A DNA stretch of 54,676 nucleotides from Acidobacteriaceae bacterium (GTDB taxonomy: Bacteria; Acidobacteriota; Terriglobia; Terriglobales; Acidobacteriaceae), in the NCBI GenBank assembly GCA_030038195.1, contig JASHPJ010000086.1, positions 1 to 54,676 on the forward strand, read 5' to 3'. The notes under the pieces are model-generated. The model ran no database searches and was not told the origin of the DNA. It saw only the letters and a list, made by a program, of their open reading frames with translations. The translations under genes and the position numbers were made by a program. This document shows positions 1-16,600 of this stretch, one piece after another. Within the stretch, counting starts at the first letter, position 1, and the number at the start of each line of letters is the position of its first letter.

Positions 1-1
1 C

Positions 2-1990
<1,989 letters not shown>

Positions 1991-2006
1991 ATGCAGCCTC
2001 AAGCTG

Positions 2007-2163
2007 CCAGCTTCTAGCCTCTAGCTTGTCTGAGGCGGGACTGGCAGCCTAGACAAAGCAAGGTTTGCGAAATGTGTGACCGCTTCAAATACGCACACAT
2101 TTTGCCGGAAAGATGAACTGCTTCCTAAACCTGGGAAGCTAAAAGCTAGTAGCTAGAAGCTAG
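2007..2163. repeat. Imperfect inverted repeat pair in the rpoB-rpoC gap
   Basis: Bases 2007-2027 and 2143-2163 are complementary at 18 of 21 positions. The right arm belongs to a short run of AGCTAGWAGCT units (about 2137-2170) ending just before the rpoC ribosome binding site. The arms could pair across ~115 nt and bring the rpoB stop close to the rpoC start. Any regulatory role is inference; it may only be a dispersed low-complexity repeat. Confidence 0.7.
2070..2103 (+). other. Stem-loop in the rpoB-rpoC gap
   Basis: AAATGTGTG at 2070-2078 is the reverse complement of CACACATTT at 2094-2102, giving a 9-bp stem with a 15-nt loop, followed by one more T. It is AT-rich compared with its surroundings. 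It could be an RNA processing site or a weak attenuator between rpoB and rpoC. The stem is seen directly; the function is not. Confidence 0.5.
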
Positions 2164-2187
2164 TAGCTGGGAAATTGGAGGGTCGCC

Positions 2188-6378
<4,191 letters not shown>

Positions 6379-6418
6379 GAGCAACCCGGTTAAGACAGGC
6401 TGTATTGCAAACTCGATT

Positions 6419-6448
6419 GAGGCCCGACGTGCGCCGGGCCTCTTATTT
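6419..6448 (+). terminator. Rho-independent terminator after rpoC
   Basis: GAGGCCCG (6419-6426) pairs with CGGGCCTC (6435-6442) around an 8-nt loop and is followed by TTATTT. It lies 40 nt after the rpoC stop and closes the rpoBC operon. Confidence 0.9.
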
Positions 6449-6489
6449 GTGCCGGATAAGTGCGCCGGACTTGCACGAAATCTCTCATG

Positions 6490-6523
6490 TTGACATCCGA
6501 CCCAAAGCGGTACATACTCATGT
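6490..6523 (+). promoter_or_regulatory. Promoter and likely operator of the PadR gene
   Basis: TTGACA (6490-6495), a 17-nt spacer and CATACT (6513-6518) form a good sigma-70-type promoter whose start site would fall almost on the ATG at 6527, so the message is probably leaderless. ACAT-N4-ATGT (6512-6523) is an inverted repeat over the -10 element, and CATAC/GTATG (6513-6517, 6525-6529) form a second one. The position suits autorepression by the PadR protein, which is inference. Confidence 0.65.
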
Positions 6524-6526
6524 CGT

Positions 6527-6883
6527 ATGCCGACCCGAGAGAGCGACGACCGCATTGCCCTGCTCCAGGGCACCCTTGACCTGCTTATCCTCAAGACCCT
6601 TTTGCTCGGCCCGTGCCACGGCCAGGGAGTAGCGCGCTCCATCCAGCGCCAGTCGGAAGAGGTGCTCTTCGTCGATCATGGATCGCTCTACCTCGCACTG
6701 CAGCGCCTTGAGGACAAGAAGCTCATCCAGGCCAGGTGGGGGGTGAGCGAAAACAACCGCAAGGCGCGTTTTTACTCGCTCACCGCAAAGGGCCGCGCCG
6801 AATTGCTGGAGAAGACAACGCAATGGAAGCGGCTTACGCGCGCGATGGGTTTGATTCTCGAATCGCAGGGCGAGGAGGCTTGA
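6527..6883 (+). CDS. PadR-family transcriptional regulator
   Basis: A 118-residue winged-helix repressor of the short PadR subfamily. The opening [14 protein letters not shown] helix, the [14 protein letters not shown] recognition segment, the [16 protein letters not shown] helix and the wing ([15 protein letters not shown]) are all present, and the C-terminal helix is short, as in this subfamily. These regulators commonly sit directly upstream of ADOP-type MacB/FtsX permease genes in acidobacteria, which is the arrangement here: the stop codon is 2 nt before the permease ATG. The natural ligand is unknown. The promoter upstream carries inverted repeats consistent with autoregulation. Confidence 0.93.
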   Translation: MPTRESDDRIALLQGTLDLLILKTLLLGPCHGQGVARSIQRQSEEVLFVDHGSLYLALQRLEDKKLIQARWGVSENNRKARFYSLTAKGRAELLEKTTQWKRLTRAMGLILESQGEEA

Positions 6884-6885
6884 GC

Positions 6886-7992
6886 ATGTTCAGACGCAGG
6901 CGGAGTGCGGAAGATTTTGCTGAAGAGATCCAGGCTCACCTCGAACTCGAAGCGGATACGCTGCGCGCCGAAGGCCTGAGCGAAGAGGAAGCGCGACGCT
7001 GTGCACGCGTTCAATTCGGCAGCGTTCGCGGCGCACAGGAGCAGTTCTACCTGAAAGGCCGCTGGCAGTGGCTCGACAGGCTCATACGCGATCTGCGTTT
7101 TGGGTTCACGCTCGACGACGAAGCGAAGAGCGCTCCCGTGATGGTAGTCTCGTACAACTACTGGACGCGTCGTTTCAACCGCGACCCTGGCGCACTGGGG
7201 ACCATCGTTTACGTGAAAGGCGTTCCGTTCACGGTGATTGGAGTTGCGGCGCAAGGCTTTGAAGGAACGGAGCCCGGCCGTTTCATGGATTTTTGGATTC
7301 CGCTGCAGAACCACATCGAGTTCAATGTGCTGGGTAACACTCCCCTGGGCATGGATACGAACGGTCTCGTTGTCTTCGGCCTCAATCCACAGTCCATTCA
7401 TTCCGAGCCGCAACTTGTGCAGTTTTACGAAGAGCTGCAGCGACGCCTTCGCCTGCTGCCCGGCGTTGAATCGGCCTCGATCATGCAGGAGCGCATCGGC
7501 TCCTTCTGGTCCAACAACAGCAACGTCACCGTGGACGGACATGATCCGGATATGGGCAAGCGATCTTCGACGCTGGTCCGTCAAAACGACATTGGCCCCG
7601 ATTTCTTTCATACGCTGGGCGTGCCGATCATCGCCGGGCGCGAGTTCACGGACGCAGACACCGGCCTCTACGGCACCCTGGCGTATCGCGTCAGCCGCCG
7701 CACGGCGGAGATCGGCGTGCGCATGGCCCTGGGAGCCGGCCGCGGACAGGTCGTCTGGATGATCCTCCGCGACAGCCTGCTGCTTACAGCATTCGGCGTT
7801 GTGGCCGGTGTGCCTCTTGCGATCTTCGTCGGACGCGCATTGGCATCGTCCCTCTATGGCGTAAAGCCGCTGGATGTGTTCACTTACGCGCTCGCCGTGG
7901 TTGGCGTCGCTCTTGTCGCACTCGGCGCCAGCGCGTCGCCCGCCAGCCGCGCGGCGAGCATCGATCCGCTGAAGGCCCTGCGCACCGAGTGA
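6886..7992 (+). CDS. ADOP-type ABC transporter permease, internally deleted
   Basis: Starts 2 nt after the PadR stop; GAGGAGG lies just upstream of ATG 6886. It encodes 368 residues, whereas proteins of this family usually have about 800-900. Residues 1-74 are the cytoplasmic 'permease prefix' region. At residue ~74 the chain jumps from RDLRFGF to a segment inside the first MacB periplasmic domain, skipping the first membrane helix. Near residue 159 it jumps to the second periplasmic domain (FGLNPQS...LLPGVESA), losing the first FtsX domain. Near residue 258 it jumps (ADTG/LYGTLAYRVS) to the last FtsX part. Only the C-terminal membrane segments (~292-350) remain. All junctions keep the frame. 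It is probably a decaying or non-transporting remnant; no ATPase gene is adjacent. Confidence 0.8.
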   Translation: MFRRRRSAEDFAEEIQAHLELEADTLRAEGLSEEEARRCARVQFGSVRGAQEQFYLKGRWQWLDRLIRDLRFGFTLDDEAKSAPVMVVSYNYWTRRFNRDPGALGTIVYVKGVPFTVIGVAAQGFEGTEPGRFMDFWIPLQNHIEFNVLGNTPLGMDTNGLVVFGLNPQSIHSEPQLVQFYEELQRRLRLLPGVESASIMQERIGSFWSNNSNVTVDGHDPDMGKRSSTLVRQNDIGPDFFHTLGVPIIAGREFTDADTGLYGTLAYRVSRRTAEIGVRMALGAGRGQVVWMILRDSLLLTAFGVVAGVPLAIFVGRALASSLYGVKPLDVFTYALAVVGVALVALGASASPASRAASIDPLKALRTE

Positions 7993-8011
7993 CCCCCGCA
8001 GCGGCTTCTAG

Positions 8012-8121
8012 AGCGTTTTCGATTCACATGTTGACATCTTTGGAGCCGTGAAAGGCGGCTTTTTCTGGGGAAAAAGCCGCTTAGCATCGTACGTTTTGTC
8101 CACAGCAGAATCGAAAACGCT
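8012..8121. repeat. 110-bp inverted-repeat element with internal hairpin
   Basis: A perfect 14-bp terminal inverted repeat, AGCGTTTTCGATTC (8012-8025) and its complement (8108-8121), encloses 82 bp. Inside is a second hairpin (8053-8064 with 8071-8082; GCGGCTTTTT/AAAAAGCCGC core, loop CTGGGG). The nested palindromes resemble a MITE or REP-type element; the inner hairpin could also act as a bidirectional terminator between the convergent genes on either side. No transposase or target duplication was recognised. Confidence 0.6.
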
Positions 8122-8183
8122 ATAACGGTAGAGCGCCGCGTCGGGTTGCAGCGCGGCCCCCTGCTTTTTCCTGAAAACGGTTT

Positions 8184-10481
8184 CTACGGTCGGTCTTCCG
8201 GGGCCAGCTCGTGATCCGGCTGCCGCGTCTTCGGGGCGCGCTCGTGCCGCGGCTGCGACTGCTTAGTTACGTACATGGCGGAGTCCGCAGTGCTCAGCAG
8301 GCTGTCCTTCGTTGCGCCATCCTCGGGATAAAGCGCAATGCCGATGCTCGCCGACCCGCGAATCTCATATCCCTCGCCGGGAAAGGGCTTGTCGAAGCAG
8401 GATTCCAGCCGCCGCGCGATTTCTTCCACGCCGGAGCGTCCGCGCACATTGGGCACCAGCACGGCGAACTCGTCGCCGCCCAGCCGCGCCAGCATGTCGC
8501 CGGGCCGCAGTTGCCGCTTCATGCGCGCCGCAACTTCCTGCAGGTACAGATCGCCGGCGCGATGGCCATACACGTCGTTCACCTGCTTGAACTCGTTCAG
8601 ATCGATATAGAGCAGGCCGAAGACACCCGCCGACTCGCGCGCCGACTGGATCAGGTGCTCGAGATGCCGCTCCAGCGAGAAGCGGTTCTGGATGTCGGTG
8701 AGCAAGTCGAACTCCGACCGGTGCACGAGGTCGGAGTAGAGACGCGAGGTTTCAATGGCCAGCGTGGCCAGGCCTGCCCCCATCTGCAGCGCCTCGGTTT
8801 CCGCGGCGCAGGGCTTGGTATAGGAGTCGAAGGCTGCGAAGATCGAGCCGAGCGCCGGCCCGGAGCGCGCCGCAATCGGCTGCTCTTCGATGCGCAGCGA
8901 GGTGTCGGCAAGATCGGGCGGAGAATTGCCCAGCCGGGCTCCGTCCACAATCTGGCACCAGCACGCCGCGCCGTTCAGCTTGACCGAGACCAGCTCCGTA
9001 ATCCGCTCCAGGATCTCCGATAGTGGCCTCGAGTTGTTGATGTCTTCGAGAATGCGCCCGCGGCGCTGCTCCACGTAAGCCAGCACGCCAATCTGCCGCC
9101 GCACCCTGCGCTCCACCAGCCACTCGCGCACGCCCACCATCAGCAGCGCAATCAGCAGCAGCCCCACCAGCATGGCGAGATGGCTGATGTTCAGCCAGGA
9201 GGGCTCCGCCACCACGGCGATGTCGTCCGGCGACCGCATGAGAATGTTGAACGGAACGTTGCCGCCGAAGGGATCGGCGCTCTCCAGAACGCAGATGCCG
9301 CTTACCCGGATCGTCGATCCCGCAGGAATCTCGCGCAGCGGCGGCAGGCTGCCGTCAGCGTTAGTGTGCTTGAAGATGGCGGAAAACAGGTAGCCGTCGC
9401 TCGACAGGACGTATTCGTCCTGCCCGGCTTCGCGCACCATCATCACCACCTTGCCTTCGAGCGAGACAAGATTGAAGATCGGCTTGCTCGCAATCAGGTC
9501 CTGCAGCTCGAACGGCTGCGGCACGATGGGCGCAGCCACGTGGCTATCCTGAATCTCGCCGCCGGTCAGCTCCAGGAATCCGTCGTTCACGCCGGGAAGG
9601 CCGGTGGCATCCGCCAGGTTGCCGATGCGCACCGGCGCAAAGCTGTGTGTCTTGATCCACAGGCTTCTCGAGCCATCCTGCAGCACCACTGCCGAGCCCG
9701 GCTCATAGTAGGTCACGGTTCCGTGAACCCGCACCCGCGCCGTGCGATTCTCGACATGGTAGCTCCCGATCACCTCGTTCATGGGGGTCAGGGGCAGGGA
9801 CCATGGGTCTACGGCCGCCGGCTTGAGAACCTTGATATCCGCCAGGCTGGCGATGTACAGAATCACGCCGGTCATCTGCATCTTGCCGTCGAACCGGCCG
9901 GCAGCCACGCAGGTAATCTCCGCCTCGGCGTCCAGCAGCTTCGGAAGCACGCTGGCGTCGCTGTTTTCGAGATAGGCATCGATGAAGCCGCCGTCGGTAA
10001 GGATGCGCAGCGTGGTGCTGCGCCCTTTGATCGCCGGAGACTGGTTGATGTCGGCCGAGCGGATCACGCCCTGCAGGGTAATCCGCATGGAGTCGAAATT
10101 TCCCTTGATCAGCCCGTCAAAGGTGGCCGGAGCCGGCCTGGGAAGATCGCCGTGCCCCACCACGGTGATATTCCGGCTCACCACCAGCGGCCGAAAGCCC
10201 GCCTGGGTTGCGCCTTTCACCAGCACGCGGTCGCCGGGAGCCAGCGCGGCAGAGGTTGTAGCCTGCACATAGATGGCGTCCTGGCCATCCTGCACGAAGA
10301 GTTCCTTTGCATATCCGCGGAAATAGGTGACCGTCGCCTCGAACGCCACGGGCAGCCCCTGCGCCGCCTCGGCATCGGTGAGCTGTTTCACCGCGTGCAG
10401 CGTGGTGAATGGCGCAGGCGCGGCCCATGATACTGGGGCAAATCCTACGCAGATCAGGACCGCTGAAAGGAATCTCTTCAT
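8184..10481 (-). CDS. Membrane-anchored diguanylate cyclase (GGDEF) with large periplasmic region
   Basis: A 765-residue protein starting at MKRFLSAVLICVG, which gives a clean signal peptide; an upstream in-frame ATG would bury it. The first ~430 residues are periplasmic and contain OB-fold-like segments (VLQDG, GDRVLVKG, ITLQGVIRSA) repeated about three times. A membrane helix lies at ~435-455, then a GAF-like segment (~480-600) and a GGDEF domain (~600-750). The catalytic motif is an intact GGDEF at 668-672, and the product-inhibition site RPGD (659-662) stands five residues upstream, so the enzyme is expected to make c-di-GMP and be feedback inhibited. No EAL domain is present. The signal sensed by the periplasmic part is unknown. 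Confidence 0.9.
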   Translation of the reverse strand: MKRFLSAVLICVGFAPVSWAAPAPFTTLHAVKQLTDAEAAQGLPVAFEATVTYFRGYAKELFVQDGQDAIYVQATTSAALAPGDRVLVKGATQAGFRPLVVSRNITVVGHGDLPRPAPATFDGLIKGNFDSMRITLQGVIRSADINQSPAIKGRSTTLRILTDGGFIDAYLENSDASVLPKLLDAEAEITCVAAGRFDGKMQMTGVILYIASLADIKVLKPAAVDPWSLPLTPMNEVIGSYHVENRTARVRVHGTVTYYEPGSAVVLQDGSRSLWIKTHSFAPVRIGNLADATGLPGVNDGFLELTGGEIQDSHVAAPIVPQPFELQDLIASKPIFNLVSLEGKVVMMVREAGQDEYVLSSDGYLFSAIFKHTNADGSLPPLREIPAGSTIRVSGICVLESADPFGGNVPFNILMRSPDDIAVVAEPSWLNISHLAMLVGLLLIALLMVGVREWLVERRVRRQIGVLAYVEQRRGRILEDINNSRPLSEILERITELVSVKLNGAACWCQIVDGARLGNSPPDLADTSLRIEEQPIAARSGPALGSIFAAFDSYTKPCAAETEALQMGAGLATLAIETSRLYSDLVHRSEFDLLTDIQNRFSLERHLEHLIQSARESAGVFGLLYIDLNEFKQVNDVYGHRAGDLYLQEVAARMKRQLRPGDMLARLGGDEFAVLVPNVRGRSGVEEIARRLESCFDKPFPGEGYEIRGSASIGIALYPEDGATKDSLLSTADSAMYVTKQSQPRHERAPKTRQPDHELAPEDRP

Positions 10482-10714
10482 TGCAAAAGATCCGGTCGCG
10501 CCAATGCAGTTTTCCGGGCCGCCTGAATCGTATCCGCGCCGCATCTGCTGCCGGGCGCGGCAATTTCGGCGGCCAGTAAGCTGTTTCAGTGCTGCGAAAT
10601 TATGGAGAATCAGGACGCATCCATCTTACTATCATGTAAATCTGCTTTAATAGCCATTTTAGAAGGAGTAACCCCCTTCGAACCGTTTTGCACAACCGTT
10701 TGAGGCTTTTATTT

Positions 10715-11689
10715 ATGGCAAATCGAAGCGGGATTTCAACGCCGGCCACGCCACTCGCGCGGCTCAGCCCGCAGCCGTCGCGCTCCATCCGGATTCTCGG
10801 AGTCCCACTCGACATGGGTGCCAGCCGCCGCGGCGTGGACATGGGGCCGTCGGCCATGCGCGTGGCCGGGCTCGAAACCCGCCTGGAAGCCCTCGGCCAT
10901 CACGTCACAGACGGCGGCAACATCCGGGTGGAAGTGGCGGAAACCCGCGCCTCCGGCGACCGCACCGCGCACTACCTGGCGGAGATTGCCGAAACCTGCG
11001 CCCGCACTGCGGAAGCGGTGGTGGCAACGCTCGAAGCCGACGAAACGCCGCTGGTCCTGGGCGGCGACCACTCCATCGCCGCCGGCTCGGTCTCCGGCGT
11101 GGCCGAGTTCTATCGCCGCCGCGGCCAGAGCATCGGCGTCATCTGGATCGACGCGCACGCGGACATCAACACGCCGCAGACCTCGCCCTCCGGCAACGTG
11201 CACGGCATGCCGCTGGCCGCGCTGCTCGGCCTTGGCCCGCGGCCGCTTGCCGATCTCTTCGGCTACGCGCCCAAGATCGCGCCGGAGAACACGGTGCTCA
11301 TCGGCGTGCGCGACATCGACGCCGCCGAGCGCGAAAATATCCGTCGCGCCGGCATGACCGAGGTCTACACCATGCGCGACATCGACGAGCGGGGCATGCG
11401 CACGGTGATGGAAGAGGCCCTGCGCGCCGCCGGTCGCGGCACGGCCGGCTATCACGTCTCGCTCGACCTGGACTGGATCGACCCCGAAGACGCGCCCGGT
11501 GTGGGCACGCCGGTGCGCGGCGGCGCGACGTATCGGGAGGCCCATCTGGCCATGGAGATTCTCGCCGACCACGGCCGCCTGCTCAGCTTCGAGATGGTCG
11601 AAGTGAACCCGGTGATCGACGAGCACAACCGCACCGCCGATCTTGCTGTCGAGCTGGCCTGCTCCGCGTTTGGAAAGAAGATTCTCTGA
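10715..11689 (+). CDS. rocF: Arginase (ureohydrolase family)
   Basis: A 324-residue manganese ureohydrolase. Metal-binding motifs are GGDHS (His119), DAHAD (Asp146, His148, Asp150) and the SLDLDWIDPEDAPG block, which with GVGTPVRGG and the REAHLAME stretch resembles Bacillus-type RocF arginases more than agmatinases. It should hydrolyse L-arginine to ornithine and urea. The ATG at 10715 is chosen because GAGG lies 9 nt upstream; an alternative TTG at 10688 would add nine residues. It is followed closely by ddl but shares no obvious pathway with it, and no urease or ornithine genes are adjacent. Agmatinase activity cannot be fully excluded. Confidence 0.9.
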   Translation: MANRSGISTPATPLARLSPQPSRSIRILGVPLDMGASRRGVDMGPSAMRVAGLETRLEALGHHVTDGGNIRVEVAETRASGDRTAHYLAEIAETCARTAEAVVATLEADETPLVLGGDHSIAAGSVSGVAEFYRRRGQSIGVIWIDAHADINTPQTSPSGNVHGMPLAALLGLGPRPLADLFGYAPKIAPENTVLIGVRDIDAAERENIRRAGMTEVYTMRDIDERGMRTVMEEALRAAGRGTAGYHVSLDLDWIDPEDAPGVGTPVRGGATYREAHLAMEILADHGRLLSFEMVEVNPVIDEHNRTADLAVELACSAFGKKIL

Positions 11690-11750
11690 GATAGCCAAGC
11701 GGCGTTTGCGGCCCAGTTCGAGCGGCTCGATGAGCGACAATAGACCGAGC

Positions 11751-12902
<1,152 letters not shown>

Positions 12903-12917
12903 CGCCGGTTGCCGGCG
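12903..12917 (+). other. GC-rich hairpin directly after ddl
   Basis: CGCCGG (12903-12908) and CCGGCG (12912-12917) form a compact stem with loop TTG right after the ddl stop codon. There is no T tract, so intrinsic termination is doubtful; it may protect the 3' end. Confidence 0.4.
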
Positions 12918-13037
12918 ATTCTACGTGCTTTCGGGAACATGTATCCGTTTGCCGGCGTCTAAGCTTAATGTAGACAGAGGATTTCGGCGCGGCTGCCGCG
13001 TGGGCTGCCGTATGCTGAAGCCAGAGGACGTTTCCCG

Positions 13038-13544
13038 ATGACCCTGCTCGATGCTCCTGTCTTTGATGAAGCGCGCGACCGCCGCCGGCGCACCCTGCTC
13101 ACCGGCGCCGCGGTGCTGGTGTGCATTCTTTTTATTGCCTGGTGGCTCGTGGCCGGCCGTCCCGTGGACTGGCCGTGGAACTGGGACGCGCATCTCTTCG
13201 GCCGGGCCACCGTGAACCGCTTTTTGACCGCCGTCGAAAAGAACGACCTCAACGCCGCTTACGGCATCTGGATGCACGACAAGGACTGGCAGCAGCATCC
13301 GCAGAAGTACGGCGTGTATCCTTTCAGCCGCTTCCAGCAGGACTGGGGTCCCACCAGCCCTGACAACGAGTACGCTCCCATCCAGAGCCACAGGATCGCC
13401 GCCGCCCGCGTCTACGGCAACGTGCTGCTGGTGGCCGTGCTCATCAACGGCCGCAAGAGCGACGCGCTGAACCTGGACTACGACCCCAAGACCAGGACCC
13501 TGAACTTCTCGCCGCCGGGCGTGGCGCTGTACCTGGGACCATAA
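13038..13544 (+). CDS. Hypothetical membrane-anchored protein
   Basis: A 168-residue protein of unknown function. A basic N-terminus (DRRRR) precedes one hydrophobic helix (about residues 19-40, LLTGAAVLVCILFIAWWLVA), so it is probably a single-pass protein with its C-terminal domain outside the cytoplasm. The soluble part starts with FLTAVEKNDLNAAYGIW, the helical pattern seen at the start of NTF2-like/DUF4878-type folds, and continues with beta-rich stretches. It lies between ddl and the polysaccharide fusion gene, convergent to the latter. No catalytic motif is visible. Confidence 0.75.
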   Translation: MTLLDAPVFDEARDRRRRTLLTGAAVLVCILFIAWWLVAGRPVDWPWNWDAHLFGRATVNRFLTAVEKNDLNAAYGIWMHDKDWQQHPQKYGVYPFSRFQQDWGPTSPDNEYAPIQSHRIAAARVYGNVLLVAVLINGRKSDALNLDYDPKTRTLNFSPPGVALYLGP

Positions 13545-13632
13545 TTGATAGAGCGCGATCAAGTGGCCCGTGTAGTTTTGTGCTTGCCCAGGTCCTTCGC
13601 AGGGCCAGCATCCGGTCTTGAGCTTTTCTTTT

Positions 13633-16600
13633 TTAGTGGACTGGCTCGGTCAGCACTTCCGTCGCCTTACTCATCCTGGCGGTGCGCTCCAGCTTGTCCC
13701 AGTTGAAGGGCTTGCCATCGATGGCGCGCTTGAGCGTCTTGAACAGCACCACGGAGAAGAGTTGCCGGTACGAGAAGCGCTGCAGCCAGATGTGGAAGAG
13801 CAGCCAGCCGTCGCCCTTGTTGGCGGGATGGCGCCGCTCCAGGCTGAAGGCTACCGACGAGGTGATGAAGTCGATCACCAGGAAGCCGAGAAAGTAGGTC
13901 ACCAGTTTCTCAAAGCTCGCCGGCGAAGCTGCCTCGGGGTGATAGTGCTTGTCGATAAAGAAGTTGACGATACCCCAGGCGAAGAGCAGGTCAATGAACG
14001 GAGACACCAGCGGCAGGAACATCTGGAAGATAAGAATGTTGGGCAGCGCGAACAGGCCCATCGCCTGGTTGCGCACAAACGCGGCACGATGCTTCCAGAT
14101 GGCCTGCAGCGTTCCAAACGACCAGCGGAACCGCTGCTGCATCAGGCCCTTCGCGTCGATAGGCGCTTCCGTGAAGGCGAGTGAGCGGTCTTCGTAGTCC
14201 ACGCGCAGTCCCTGCTCAAGCAGGTTCATGGTCAGGTCGGCGTCTTCGGCGACGGTATTCAGCGGATAGCCGCCGCCAGCCTTGACCGCAGCCGTGCGCC
14301 ATGCGCCAATCGCGCCCGGAACCACCGTCACCACGTGGAAGAGATCCAGCGCGCGGCGCTCGAAGTTCTGGCTGGTGATGTACTCGAGGGCCTGCCAGCG
14401 CGTCCACAGGTTCACGCGGTTGCCTACCTTGGCGTTGCCCGCCATGGCGCCGATGCGCGGGTCCTCAAAGTGCTGCACCAGCTTGGAGATGGCGTCGGGT
14501 GCAACGACCGTATCCGCGTCGATGCCCACGTAAATTTCTTCGTGCGTGCGCTCGAGCGCGTAGTTGAGCGCTGCGGCTTTGCCGGCATTCTCCTTGGTGA
14601 GCACCTGCACGCGTCCGGCCTTGATCTCCTGCGCGTAGGCCGCAGCGGTTACCTCAGCCGTGCGGTCGCTCGAGCCGTCGTCGACGACGATGACGTGGAG
14701 ATTCCTGTAATCGGAGTTGAGCACCGAGCGGATGGTGCGCACGATCACCGTTTCTTCGTTGTACGCGGGAATGAGCACGGCGACGCGCGGGTTGTAACCG
14801 GGCCGGGCTTCGCGACGAGGACGGCGCATGCGGTCGATGACGGCGAACAGGCCCACGATGATGAGCCGCGCGCACATCAGGATGTCGCCCACGAAGAAGA
14901 CCATCACGATGAAGTTGCCGATGATGTCGACCGCCGAGAACGCGATCGAGTCAGGCAGGGAGCGCATACGCTGCCAGAAGGTGAGCGGCGGCATCACCTG
15001 CGCCGTGGTCTTGCCCATGAGCGCTGACACGGGAACGATCTTGTAGCCGTGCGCGCGCAGCGTATCGATCAGCACCGGCAGCGCGTCCACCGTGGCCTGG
15101 CGGTTGCCACCGCCGTCGTGCATCAGGATGATGGAGCCGCGGAACTGCGGCTTGGTCTTCATCGTTTGCAGTTGATCGAGCACGGACTGCACGATCTCCG
15201 CCGTCGTCTTGCGCGGCTGTTCGTCCCAGTCGTGCGTGTCGATCTTGTTGCCGATGACGATGTAGCCCTGATTCTGCAGGGGCACGACGGGCGCCGCCTG
15301 ATCGTCGGTCTCCGGCTCTTCGTCGATGTCGTAGGGAGGGCGGAGGTAAAGCGGCTGCACATGGAGCTTGCTGTCGAAGAGGCGCTGCGTCAGGCGCACC
15401 TGCAGATCGCGCTGCTGCGGCGAGATTTCGCTGATGTCCGGATGGCTCCAGGTGTGGTTGCCGATCTCGTTGCCTTCGCGGGCAATGCGCTGCAGGATGC
15501 CGATATTTTCCGCAGCTTCTTCGCCGATGAGCATGAAGGTGGCCGTCGCATGCTTGCGCTTCAGGATGTCGAGAATCTTCGGCGTCCAGGTGGGGTCGGG
15601 TCCGTCGTCGAATGAGATCGCAACCTCGTCTGGGTGATAGCCGTAGTACTGCACCGTGTAGGTGTGCGGATACACCTCCATGTGCTCGTCCACGATGAGC
15701 TTCTTGCGCGGATCGGGCTCGTCGGTATCCACTTCGAGCGTGCGCTTGCCGGTCTGCGGCAGGCCGGTGATGCGCATGATGTCGCCCTCGCCCTCCACGT
15801 CCACGTCGTGGCCGGGCTGCACGGTGCCGAGAGCCGTCAACGCGCCGGGATTGGCGGGCCGGTCCCAGATGTTCCACAGCGAGCTGTCCTCAGTGCCCAG
15901 CCGCCACAGCGCAAAGGTTTGCAGACCCAGTTGCCGCGCCGCGCGCATCTCGTTCAGCACGGTCACGCCATCGAGAAACCAGACCACGTGCCGCTGGTTG
16001 CTGTCTTCGTCGATGTACTGGTAGTGCGGGTTGAGCGTGTCGTAGTCGAGATCAAGATCGGCATCGGCGTCGGAGGCGCGCTGCCACACATCTGAAACCG
16101 AAAGATCCTCAGTATTCAGCACCTGCGGCTTGGGCGGTTTTCTGTGGCCTCGCTTCGGCGCAGGTGGAATCGACATCGTCCAGTCGTAGCCATAGTTGCC
16201 CAATGCGCAGATCAGCTTGTCCTTGGGCACGTATTTGAGCGCGCGCACGAGATTGCCCACGAACCATTCCTGGCTGGCGATGGGACCCGGATCGCTGGTC
16301 ACTTGGTGCTCGTCGTAGTTCATCAGGATCACGCCGTCGGAGTTCGCCGCAATTTGCTGCAGCTCGGTTGGCGACGCCGACACCGCGGTGTTCACATAGA
16401 GCCGCAGGTTGCGCGGATGCAGTTGCGCGTAGAGCTCGCGGATGAAGGCCAGGTAAGCAGGCGTCGCGTCGTCATTCAGGCTTTCAAAGTCCAGTGACAG
16501 GCCGCGATAGGCCGGAAACGCCGTGAGAAAACGGACAGCCTGCTGAACCAGCGCTGCGCGGTTGTCCTCGTCCTTCAGCATGTCTCCGACTTCCGGCTCC

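Noticed and set aside
9180..10430. 416-codon frame antisense to the diguanylate cyclase
   Set aside because: No ribosome binding site or recognisable domain; shadow of the real gene.
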